Shown piece by piece: positions 1 to 12,700 of a DNA stretch of 64,000 bases (positions are counted from its first letter, which is position 1; every line of letters starts with the position of its first letter). The notes beneath the pieces are model-generated. The model did no database searches. It saw only the letters and a list, made by a program, of their open reading frames with translations, and was not told the origin of the DNA. The DNA lies in NCBI GenBank assembly GCA_944474755.1, contig OX104119.1, positions 372,001-436,000 of the forward strand. Reading direction: 5' to 3'. This stretch comes from Limnoperna fortunei (lineage: Eukaryota > Mollusca > Bivalvia > Mytilida > Modiolidae). Both the position numbers and the translations under genes were made by a program.

Positions 1-419
1 TTAACACAAAAATAAGGCATCTAATGGGACATTAAATGATACCCCACCACGTTGCATAGTTTAAATATCAATGAACTCATTTTACTGAATGACAAACCAC
101 CTATAGGAACAGCCAAGCAAGATACCAGTCTATCTCAGAATACAATTTTTAACTTGACCTTGTACCTATATAAAATGATTTCAAGTAATCTTTTGAAAAC
201 TGCCAATTTTGACAAGGTTTTTTTAATTGACCATACACAACTACAAATTGGATTGTGATGTAAATTGAACTTCACCCTAATTTCACAAAATCAATTGACA
301 CCTTTTCAAGAAATCATCTGGCCAACCGAGGAAGGATGGACACTTAAATCCAAGAGAGTGCATCACACAATACCATGTCATAATTAAAGTCTATTATCCA
401 TAAAATTTGCTAAAAAATG

Positions 420-1140
420 TTACCATGTCTAGAAAATAAAGGCAATTACATGAGATCTGGTGAACAACTCTAATGTGTGTGCAATCTTTCTATGAAGTTT
501 CAGGACTATGGGACTAGAGCTGTAAGAGGAGTTGATTACACTAAAATGGTACCCTCTTCTGTAAAATTGGCTGAAAACTTACTAATAGTTCACAAGTCTT
601 AAGGGTCTGATTATTACGAGTTGGTTTACACTAAACTGGTACCCATTCTTTCTGAAAGCTTGCCCTACTTCACCATAATATAACCAAAGTTGCACAAACC
701 AAACAAATGAACAGTCACAATTTGAAGTTGGTATACTGGATTAAAAAACCTTTAAATAACTGTTTCATATTAACACTGTTCATTATTTGAAATGAACGTA
801 AGTTTAACCAGTTACATTTAATGCAGATTAAGCAAAAACAAAATGCAAAAGTATGAAATGGTTAAGATGCAAAGCAAGTTCCTAAATAAATAGGGAATGG
901 TTTACAATTTTTTGGAAGAACGGAAGGAGTGGATTACACAAAATAGGTGCTGTCTTTTGCAAAAACCTGAAAAATGACAGAAGTTCCCAAGTATGGAAAA
1001 TTAGTAAAAAAAAATCCTCGAACAATTCCATAATTCCAGGTGCACAACTTCAATTCAAGTGCAACCTTTCTGTGAAGTTTCAGAGGTGTTGGTTGAAAAC
1101 TGCTGGACCTCACCATACAATTATCAGAGTTTCATGCAAC
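420..1140. repeat. Old dispersed repeat, two diverged units
   Basis: Two diverged copies of a unit with the landmarks 'CAATCTTTCTRTGAAGTTTC' and 'GGAGTTGATTACAC' lie at about 420-680 and 880-1140. The same landmarks recur at about 58020-58390. This looks like an old, decayed non-coding element. The rest of 1-3240 shows only AT-rich intergenic or intronic sequence with C-rich tracts near 1700-1960. Confidence 0.5.
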
Positions 1141-3685
1141 TCAACCATGAAGTGCCAACTTGGTCAAAAATACCTCCCTCATCTGATTTTAGGCCAATAA
1201 AAAGACATTAACTTTTATGTGGTGTTAGTCGTAACCATTTAAAACTGTACTAACTGACTTTGACCATTTTCTCCAACAAGGACACAAGCCAAAGTTTAAG
1301 ATAATGTCTTACTGGAGTTTTAAAACCCAAATTTTTCACTATTACAGTTATGCCTTTGAAAAAAGTGAAAATGTTTTGTAAGCCGTATAGCAAAATAGTT
1401 TCCAAACAGATAAAAAATACAAGAATGTTATATTGTTCAACAACCAGGCTAGAACAATTCAGATACTTTTACCCTTTTGTGACTATGTACTACTAATTCT
1501 GGACACATAAAAAATCATAAGGAACATTTATTTTTAGTTTCATATACATGAACAATTATAATATATTTAAGTGTTCATAGAGCAAATGTTGAGAATATGT
1601 TATAATAGTATTTCATATTTACAATTACAATTTATTAAAAATCTAAATAAGTACAATGTAATTTTAATAATATTTAGCTTATGTATTATTATGTGTCCCT
1701 TACCTCCCCAACCACCACCTTACCCCAAGAATTTGCCAAATAATAAGACATGCACATGTTAATTGCAACTTAGGGCTATTCCAGATAAAAATGTCTCCTG
1801 GGGCAGAGCACACTTGAAATAAAGAGGTACCTCCAATAGATTTAAATTAAAATTTAACCCCCCCCACCCTTTACAAATTTCCTATATCATTTTTTTTTTA
1901 TATTCCGCCCAACAAACTTCAATATGCAAATTGTATCCCTCACCTACCCATTATTTTAATCGATGGCATCCTGCCCTGGGGACAGCCCTTAGTTAATCAA
2001 TATTAACTTGTTTTTGTTATTTAACAAAAACCTATAGTTTGGTGTTGAGCCAGGGGAAACACTGTAATTTTAATGCCCAATCTAACAATGATTGAGAACT
2101 TTACCAAAAACAGATTAATTAGTCTGACTTGATTGACAAACAAGTAATAATTTTAAAGTTTTAAAAATTAAAATTGAAATGAATACCCAATACATTAATT
2201 TTTCCTGGTAGCTATGTGTTTCATACAAATCTGAGATTGATAGTTTATTTAGAGAAAAAAAACCAAAGCATCAGGAAACCATGACAGCATTCTGTTAACT
2301 TAAGTAGCTCAAATTTGGATTGCTCTAACATGAACATGCAGATTTCTCCAACACCTATAAAGTACTGAACTTTCCCCTTTAAAATAAATGTTAAAATGCT
2401 TAATTTCTAGAACAATGACTTATCAAAAGATCACAAAAACTAAAAATATCTGTTCCAGTTGTAAAATCCATTGAAAAAACCATGAATGTTAAGTAACTAA
2501 AATGATTGATGGCTCCGGTGAAAGGTGTGAAGATTGAAGCCATACCTATAAAATGCTAAGTTTATATTTAATAATTTAATCCCTAACAATTACATCCTGA
2601 TGACATAACTAAACAGTCATCAATTAGTATTTATTTAAGTAATTTTGTAAATTTGTTGAAATTGGTTTTAATTAATTACACAGTATCCTCCATGAAAATG
2701 CACAAAAATCATATTGATTATGAGGAAATTGACAAAATTACATAATACAATTATACATATTCACACATCGTATCAACACTTATGCACAAAAATAAACAAG
2801 AAAAAATTAACATTTTCATCATAACCAACACATATATACAAAATTTGTATATCGAATACAATGAATAAGCACACGTTTGACAACAGGAATTTGAAATATA
2901 TAAACTGATATTAATTCCAGTTTTCTAATGAACCATTTCTGGGCTTTTTAGAAATATATAAATAATGGCATAAATGCTGCAAAATATTAGTTAATTACTT
3001 ATCCTCAGTATAAAAATTACATTGAATTTATATTTGCAATAAATTTGCTATTTTAACCATTTTCTGTTCGGTCAAACTATTGACGGGCAAGAACATTTTG
3101 TTTTTAGAACAATTGCCCTGCTACAAACTAAAGACTAGTTAATTGTTGTAACATTGTTGTGTTTGTTATTTAGAAAAAAATGTTAACATTCCAATTGTTT
3201 TTATATTGACCTCGAAGCTACCTTGATGCTACCTTTATTTTATTTGTTAGCAGTTATTGCCAACAATTTGAGCAATTTGTGCATTGGGTATAATAAAACA
3301 TTTACAGACTAAATATTTGGGCAATGGTAAGTTAATTTTTCCCTCAGATTTCACTATTGCACTCGGCTTTACCTCAGGAAAATTAAACTTACAATTCCAC
3401 TCAGTCAATAAGTATACAATATTTATATTATTCACAATATCTCATAGATGTGTACATGACAATTCAGATAAACAACTAAATTTTGCTTTAATGCCTTACC
3501 ATACAAGAATTACTACGATAAAAAATAATTTTGGATCACAGTCAAAGTAAGAGTTTCTTTGATTTGCTTCGACCCATATAATAAAAGGCGAGTATATGTT
3601 TATCCACTAACTTTTAAGATTTTACTCTTTGGTGCATATCCATTTAAATGTTTAATAAAGTAAAAATCTATGAACTTATATTTAC

Positions 3686-3721
3686 CTTTTTTAAAATGCC
3701 CTTTTGAAACTTTTCCTGCAT
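3686..3721 (-). CDS. Exon 27: short Lys/Gly exon
   Basis: A 36-nt phase 1-1 exon with acceptor TTATTTCAG and donor GTAAAT. It reads (D)AGKVSKGHFKK after SMK of exon 26. The last coding exon is not certain. A possible one lies at about 3247-3452, open to a TAA that is followed at once by AATAAA, but its acceptor is weak. Confidence 0.45.
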
Positions 3722-6700
3722 CTGAAATAATAAACATTCATTTGAATATTTGTTTTGTTTTTGAAATACCATAGGTTATTAAAAAAATAATTGCACTAGG
3801 GTGGGAGAATAAGGCACATTTTGAAACCCCTAAAATCCATAAACTATAATAGATTGTTTATTACTTCTAAAAATTGTTTAAAAATCTAAAACCAGACAAA
3901 GTCGATCTAGCGGTCACTGATACCACTGCTTTAAAAAAAATTTCTAACGTTTTTCGTGGACTGTGACCTTGAAATTTGACTGATTTCCCCCAAAATCGAT
4001 AGGCTTCTTACCAATCTGATATATAACAATATCCCAAAGTTTCATTCAAATCACATGCAAACTTTTTGAGTTGTCGTCCGGAAACAACTTTTTTGTACAA
4101 ATTTCTAACGTTTTTCGTGGACTGCGACATTGAAATTTGACAGATTTCCCCAAAAATCACTAGGCTTTTTACCAACCTGATATTTAACAATATCCTAAAG
4201 TTTCATTTAAATCGGACGCAAACTTTTTGAGTTATTGTCCGGAAACAACTTTTTTGTTACAATTTCTAAAGTTTTTCGTGGACTGTGACCTTGAAATTTG
4301 ACGGATTTCTCCCAAAATTGATAGGCTTCTTACCAGCCTGATATATGACAATATCCCAAAGTTTCATTCAAATTGGATGCACACTTTTTCAGTTATTGTC
4401 CAGAAACAACTTTTTTGTTGAAATTTCTAACGTTTTTTGTTGACTGTGACCTGAAATTAAACGGATTTCCCCCAAAATCAATAGGCTTCTTACCAACCTG
4501 ATATATAGCAATATCCCAAAGTTTCATTTAAATCGGATATAAACTTTTTGAATTATCATCCGGAAACCAAATGTGGATAGACGAACGGACGGACAGACAT
4601 GAGGACCACTATATACCCCCGACTCTGTCGAGCGGGGGTATAAAAAAATAACAAACATACTTCTAATGGGGACATCAAATGATACCTAAGCCACCATGTT
4701 GTTAATATCCATGAATGCATTTTACTAGATTAGCCTACAGGAAGAGCTGAGTATAACAATTTTTGCCTTAACCTTGGACTTTTGGAATTATAGACCTATA
4801 GAAACAATTTTAAATTGGCTTAACATAGAAACTACAAATGTGAATGTGCTAAAAATTCAAATTGATCTTCATTTACTACTTAATAGCTGTAAAAAGTTTT
4901 AATAATCCATTTTTAAGTAATCTGTTATACAACTGCAAAATTTTTTACCAATTTTTTAATTGGCCTTAAACTGAAAAATACTACAAATTAGATTGTGATG
5001 AAAAATAACATGATCTTCATTTTGTAGTACTTGACAGCTGTATAAAGCTTAAATAAAATCCATTTTCATGTTTTTAAGTTACATAGACACAACAGGGGCA
5101 TATGGATGGACACTCATATCCAAATGGAGGGTATAAAATCGAACAAGACAAGTGGGTTTAAATTTTTATTGTCTGTTTGTTTGTTTGAAGTTTTGAAAAC
5201 TCTATCTAGGATTGACAGGATTCTTAAGCACACAAATAAAAACAGCATGAGCAATAGGGCATTAACTAATAAAAACATAAGTAGATGATTAGAGTGCATA
5301 TCTAGTGATAAACACTACTGACTTTCAGTAGCCGTAACATCAACTTTTAAACATCTAGCAATTTTTTTTAAGGAAAACAAAATATTGCAAAGTGGATATT
5401 TCTAATGGTTGTTCACTGTAAAAACAAATGGCATAGAACCCTTAATCATTCTTAACCTAATATTTATGCACAATAACCTTTGTTCTTAGAAAAAAAAAGT
5501 ATGAATTACTAAATCTGATGTCTTCTATCATAGGATTACATGACTAAATACCTTTCATGCTTGCATCACTTTCAACTGGTTCGAAACTGTCAGATGTTGC
5601 CTCACCTTCATCTTGCTCATATTCAGAATCAGATGAGTCTCTTATAACTAAGGAAAGAAACTTTATTGTTTTAACAAATGGCTTAAGAGTATCTGTATTG
5701 CTTGTCTGTTTAATGTGCAAATACACAAAATACAGTTAATGGCAAGTTTATTGTTGAATTTGGTCCATTAAGAGATGCTTAATGGAAGATGATTTTCTAC
5801 AATAAGAAAGTTTTAGTATCATGCAATTTAGAAGAAATGAGGAATATTTGCAGAGGACAATTCAAATATTATTCTTGCAAATTTGACCAAAAGTTTCCAA
5901 GGTAAAATTGGTTATGAAGGATGATAGATGGACAAAAAGATATGACAATAGCTTACTGTGACTTAAAGTTAAACAACAAGGGAAAAAACTTAACAGTCGT
6001 CCAGTCGTCAATACAATTAAAATTTTCATTGGGCGATCAGATGCATGTGTCCTTATTACGCAGTTTGCGCACATAACAAATTAAGTGTGATGACCAAATT
6101 AACAGCTCTAAAATAACTGGATGATAAGATGCATTAATTTTAAGTTTTACACCTTCACAAATGTATTTACAAGCAAAATATTATTTATTATTATATTTGT
6201 GAAAGTGGCTGAACTATGATAGACAGACCAATAGAAAAAGTCATTTTTATTCAAGGGAATGATAAAAGTGTAAACTAGATCACTCATGACTTTTCCTTTG
6301 TACATTTAGCGTTAAATAAAAATAATAGCGGAAACCAGTAAATAAAATACAGCAATTTCTAGAGTGGATATGAACTCAGTGCCAGATATTGAAAATAAGA
6401 TGCTGCTCCTGATGAAATAACAACTGCCAAGAGTTAAAAATAAAAGTATTTTGGCAGTCACTTTTAACATATTAAATTGAAATTTACACACTGATGACAT
6501 TTTCTATTTCTAGTTCTACTTACTCATTAATTAAATCAATTTGTGTATTTATAAAGTGTTTACAAGGAAACAATAAAATTTACTCTAAAGTTTAATAAGT
6601 GTGGACTGTGAGCTATTGCTTACTAGTGATACTGCCACTTTCACAAAAATATTGCATGTATGTCAATCATGTGTAAAAATCTAAGAATTCTGTAAACAGG

Positions 6701-9700
6701 AAGTAGATGACTACTACTATAAATGGTACTATAGGATATAGCAATATGCAAAATATTAGGCTTCTGTATCCTATAGTTGCTTAGAAAACAGCGACAGAAA
6801 CTTATGTTAATGACAGATGAACGAACAAACAAATGGACAACAGTAAAACAGTATACCCCTTTTCTTTGACGCGGGGGTATAATAAAGAAAACATTGACTG
6901 TAATAATAATTTAAAACTAAGACAGACAACAAATAAATTTAAACAATATATAATTATGGCCTTTAATGATGGTAATATTCATAATTATTAAATAACTCTT
7001 TCGAGATTTAATAATTTGGATATTACCTGAAGTCAATTAAAGGCCATAACTGTATTATTATACTGAATTAAACACAAAAAAGAACAGAGCCGTGTGTAGT
7101 TATAACAGAGTAACCCTTTTAAATTTGTCGTGCTTTTGCATTTCGAACAAATAACTAGTTATTTCCTCTTTCAAATTTGGCGCACTTTGGCACGTCAAAC
7201 AAATAACTACATGTAGTTATTTTGTCCATGTGCAAATTTCTAGACAGTTATTTGAACCACATGCAGTTATCAGCAAGTAAAAACAGTGATTGCTTCTTAT
7301 ATCTAATTTATTTTTGTACTGGTTTCCATAGTAAAGTATAATAATACTAATTATCATAGCAAGTTAGAAGTTTTAATACAGTTATTTATGAATAAAAAAA
7401 ATATTTAAACGTGACCTAAGTAAAATAGTATAAAATGGAGAATGGAAGACACTGCTAATGTAAATCAAACTTTCAGTTTTTTTAATATCTATTCAGCACC
7501 TATAGCAGGTTTTCTTTCTGTCTCACAAATCCTTAATCTAGTCGTTCCATATATTTAAAGTAATGGGTGGATATTCATGCATTATTAATTTTGAAATAAA
7601 AAAGTTATAGTTTTATAAATTACTAATTTTGAAGAATTAAGAGCGTTGATGAATGTCTGATTTTAAATTTAATAATATGGACTTTATGGGGTAGTATAAT
7701 AACCAGAGGCTCTTAAGAGCCTGTATCGCTCACCTGATTTTATAGGAAATGAAGATGGCATTTCCCTGATGTTAAAGTTAGTCCTGTAATTTTCAATAAA
7801 CTTTAATTAGGACCATCCAAACAATATTACTAGAAAGCTTTGTTTCATTGGTTAACCGGTTGTATAGAGAAGATTTTTTTTATTTGCCCATAGGGTCCAA
7901 TGTTAAACTAAGACCTGCGGCGGTGGTGGCCATTTTGAATTTCCAATTGCCATAAAAAACATAAACTTTATAAAGGACCATCCAAACAATATTGCTAGTA
8001 AGTTTATGTTTCAATTGATTAACCGGTTTCAGAGAAGAAGCCTTTAAAAACTTTTTCCCATAGGGTCCTATGTTAAACTAAGTCCTGCGGTAGCGGCCAT
8101 TTTGAATTTCCAATTGCCATAAAAAACATAAACTTTATAGAGGACCATCCAAACAATATTGCTAGTAAGTTTTTGTTTCCATTGATTAACCGGTTTCAGA
8201 GAAGAAGCCTTTTAAAACTTTTTCCCATAGGGTCCTATGTTAAACTAAGTCCTGCGGTAGCGGCCATTTTGAATTTCCAATTGCCATATAAAACATAAAC
8301 TTTATAGAGGACCATCCAAACAATATTGCTAGTAAGTTTTGTTTTAATTGGTTAAACGGTTTCAGAGAAGAAGCCCTTTTAAACTTTTTTCTCATAGGGT
8401 TGAATGTTAAACTAAGTCCTGCGGTGGCGGCCATTTTGAATTTCCGATTGGGATAAAAAAACATTAACTTTATAGAGGACCATCTAAACAATATTGCTAG
8501 TAAATTTTGTTTCCATTGGTTGACCGGTTTCAGAAAAGAAGCCTTTCAAACTTTTTCCCATAGGGTCCTATGTTAAATTAAGTCCTGCGGTGGCAGCCAT
8601 TTTGAATTTCCAATTGCCATAAAAAACATAAACTTTATAAAGGACCATCCAAACAATATTGCTAGTAAGTTTATGTTTCAATTGATTAACCGGTTTCAGA
8701 GAAGAAGCCTTTAAAAACTTTTTCCCATAGGGTCCTATGTTAAACTAAGTCCTGCGGTAGCGGCCATTTTGAATTTCCAATTGCCATAAAAAACATAAAC
8801 TTTATAGAGGACCATCCAAACAATATTGCTAGTAAGTTTTTGTTTCCATTGATTAACCGGTTTCAGAGAAGAAGCCTTTTAAAACTTTTTCCCATAGGGT
8901 CCTATGTTAAACTAAGTCCTGCGGTAGCGGCCATTTTGAATTTCCAATTGCCATATAAAACATAAACTTTATAGAGGACCATCCAAACAATATTGCTAGT
9001 AAGTTTTGTTTTAATTGGTTAAACGGTTTCAGAGAAGAAGCCCTTTTAAACTTTTTTCTCATAGGGTTGAATGTTAAACTAAGTCCTGCGGTGGCGGCCA
9101 TTTTGAATTTCCGATTGGGATAAAAAACATTAACTTTATAGAGGACCATCTAAACAATATTGCTAGTAAGTTTTGTTTCCATTGGTTGACCGGTTTCAGA
9201 AAAGAAGCCTTTCAAACTTTTTCCCATGGGGGCCTATGTTAAATTAAGTCCTGCGGTGGCAGCCATTTTGAATTTCCAATTGCCATAAAAAATACAAACT
9301 TTATAGAGGACCATCTAAACAATATTGCTAGTAAGTTTTTGTTTCCATTGATTAACCGGTTTCAGAGAAGAAGCCTTTTAAAACTTTTTCCCATAGAGTT
9401 CTATGTTAAACTAAGTCCTGCGGTAGTGGCCATTTTGAATTTCCAATTCCCATCAAAAACACAAACTTTATAGAGGACCATCCAAACAATATTGCTAGTA
9501 AGTTTTGTTTTGATTGGTTAAACGGTTTCAGAGAAGAAGCCCTTTTAAACTTTTTTCCCATAAGGTCCTATGTTAAACTAAGTCTTGAGGTGGCGGCCAT
9601 ATTGGTTAACCAATCAAAATAAAAAACACAAACTTTGTAAAGGTCCATCCAATGAAAATAATGGCCAAGTTTGGTTTCAATTGGCCAAGTGGTTTCAGAG

Positions 9701-12700
9701 AAGAAGATTAAAATGTAAAAAGTTTACAGACGCCGCCGACGACGACGACGATGGACGCAAAGTGATAACAATAGCTCACCTGACCCTTTGGGTCAGGTGA
9801 GCTAAAAATTGTGCACATGATCATGCAGAAAGTCATAGTTAAAACACACTTGCACTGATAAAGCTTAGCACTTAAGTATATTGTTGGGCCCTAGATTTCT
9901 AAGCCTAGGAGCCCAGCTGGCTAAGGAAAAAGTGGTCTTTTCCTTTAAAATTTACCAGTTCAACTGAATAGTACCTGTTCTTTTTCTTTTAAGTTCTTTA
10001 AACCCACTGTTATGTTTTCTTGTAGGAAGTGCTGGAAAAAAACAAGGTAAGTAAATTAAAACAAGTTTAATTGAGGAAAAAAAAGTTAATAAAGGCAAAG
10101 ATTTTTAAGTTAAAATATTTGGCTCAGCTTAAAAATTTTCTGTTACCATGACAACAGAGGAATCAAAAATTTTAATTGGATGAAATTGAGAATACAAAAA
10201 ATTTGCATGGAAGATTTTTTCTCATGGAAACAGGGCCAGAACAAGACAAGTTGGTTTAAAATGTCTGTTGGTTTGTTTGAAATTTTGAAAACTATTTTTC
10301 AGCTAAACATGTACATGTATATAGCAATTAGTGTTTTTTTAGTAGAAGACCATTGTATACTGTGAGAAATCCAGTGATTACAGTGCTATAGTGCTAGCTC
10401 ACTAGTACTGCTGTCCCTTCTTCTTTAGACAAGTTATCTCACAAAGACTTGGATCTAATCCTTCAGTAGAGCAACGAGGACCATTTAAGCATGTCTTAAG
10501 AATATCTCTATCTAGGATTGATTGATAAGTTTGTCAGCATTCATAAGCACACAAACAAAAACAGCAACGGCAATAAGGCATTGACTTATACAATGCCACT
10601 TAGAGTGTATATCTAGTAATATTACATTTATTATTACATGAATAAAATTTTGCGTGTTTTTGCATGGTCTTATAAAAACTTTTGGGTCAGGATTAATCGT
10701 ATTAGTACTAAAATTACATAAGAACATATACAGTTTTGTCTGCTGCACAATTCAGCTGCACAGCAGTCAAACGGAGTCCAATACTGACCTGGTTTTGTCC
10801 AGTTAAAATTTGTTTATTATGACAGTTACAACATTACTATAAATTTCAATTTTAGTGGTCATTGAATCATCTGTAATAACAAGTGTACTGTGAGCATGCT
10901 CACAAAGGGATACCCCCACTTCGCTTCAAGTCCAATTATCTCCCCTGAATAATATCCGACAGCAATGAAAATACTGTCTGATATATGGTCGCTATCAAGA
11001 TTTCAAAGCCCCAAAAAATGTATATTCACCTTGCCTATTTTTTTTCTGGCTAATAAACCCTGACAGCGACCTTTATCAAAGTCATTAATTGTAAAATGTT
11101 AAACACTACTGACTTTCAATAGCCTTAACCACAAGTTTTAAATCTACCAAGTAGTTTTTTTTTAAGGAAAACAAAATATTGCAAAGTGAGTATTTCTAAT
11201 GGTTGTTTATCTGGAAAAACAAATGGCATAAAACCCTAAATCATTCTTAACCTAATATTTATGCACAATAACCTTTGGTCTTAGAAAAAAAACTAGGAAC
11301 CAACCTTTGTGCTACTGCTCATGCAGTATACCCTGGTTTTCACATCATTGAATGGACTAAGTTGGTAAAGCAGAAAGTAGATATGTGACAGATCTGAAAT
11401 CAGTACTAACAATAAAGGACCACATGGTAAGGTCAAATATAAAATTTTAATTGGTTGTGATGAGCAGTTGCTGAGAAAACTGTTACACAAATTTTCCTCC
11501 ATTGACCACTAATGTTAAAAAGTCGGGCAACAGGAAGAAGATATGCAACAGACATGAAATCAGTACTCGCAATATAGGACCTCATGGTAAGGTTATGTAT
11601 GGTGCAGACGGAAGGACAGAGGTGTAAACCAATATAACCCCTCTTTTTCGAAGCTGGTTATAATAAATGTATGAATTTTTAAATCTGATGTCTTCTATCA
11701 TAGGATTATAAGACTAAATACCTTTCATGCTTGCATCACTTTCAACTGGTTCGAAACTGTCAGATGTTGCCTCATCTTCATCTTGCTCATATTCAGAATC
11801 AGATGAGTCTCTTGTAACTAAGGAAAGAAACTTCATTGTGTTAACAAATGAAATATCAATGGTTTAAGAGTATTAGTCTGAGAATCCTCTGCCGTCCAAC
11901 GCATTTTTTTTGTTTTGCGTAGGACGTCAGAGAGCTCTCCATAAGCAAAACACCGGATTTTGCGACACCGGTCTGGGTCAGCACATTTTATCGTGTCAGA
12001 TTTAATAAAACATTTTCATCCATTTAATCTATATATAATTCGCATGGACAGACGGACGGACAAGGTGATTGCAATATAGACCTCTCTCTTACAAGTGGGG
12101 GTAAAATTTGACTACAAGTTTCTGAGGTAATGTTACAAAAGGACAACAGATGGACAAATCAGATGACCATGGCTGACTGTGAAAGTCAAGCGGGAAAACA
12201 AACTGGGACAAAAATTGACTTGATAAATTGAATAGTACCTGTTCTTTTTCTTTTGAGTTCTTTTAACCCTTTGTTCTGTTTTCTTGTAGGAATTCCTGAA
12301 AGACAAAAAAGGTAAAAAAATTAATGTTTCAAGTTTTATTTCTTAAAAGGCAAAATTCTATTCATGTAATAATAATATATGTTATTATTGGTAGGTAAAT
12401 ACTGCGGAAAACGCTAATGACATTGGTGGTACATGAGTTATCACACTACTTCAGATTTATTTGTCTGCTGTTTATCGAGGCTTTTTGTTGGTCTCTCTGT
12501 GTTGAGTTGATCTTTTGTTTTCCAATGTCGTAATGGTGGCAATGTCACAGTAAGACCTACTTTTGCATAAAAATCTCAAAATTAAGTGCACAAAGCTAAA
12601 AAATGTATACAAATTTTAACAACCCAATTGAAGTTTTTATTATTAACAGTAATCAAATATTCAAATAATGTAAACTAGTAAACTTGTAATAAATGAAATA

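Larger units (their letters stand above)
5100..12300. repeat. Tandem segmental duplication carrying a two-exon unit
   Basis: Sequence around exons 25-26 (about 5.1-5.7 kb and 9.97-10.05 kb) is repeated around exons 23-24 (about 10.2-11.3 kb, 11.7-11.85 kb and 12.23-12.30 kb). Homology includes both exons and intron stretches such as 5315-5520 against 11100-11290. Copy A is lengthened by the 2.1-kb element at 7703-9808. Copy B is interrupted by an insertion at about 11294-11665. Confidence 0.7.

Noticed and set aside
8240..9149. Minus-strand ORFs of 80-83 codons with repeated sequence
   Set aside because: These are readings of the ~134-bp non-coding units of the pearl-like element; the same peptide recurs wherever the unit does.
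10021..10050. 21-nt plus-strand microexon between TTGTAG and GTAAG
   Set aside because: The minus strand gives a better exon (9975-10031) with a strong acceptor, matching phase and a conserved duplicate at 12239-12295.
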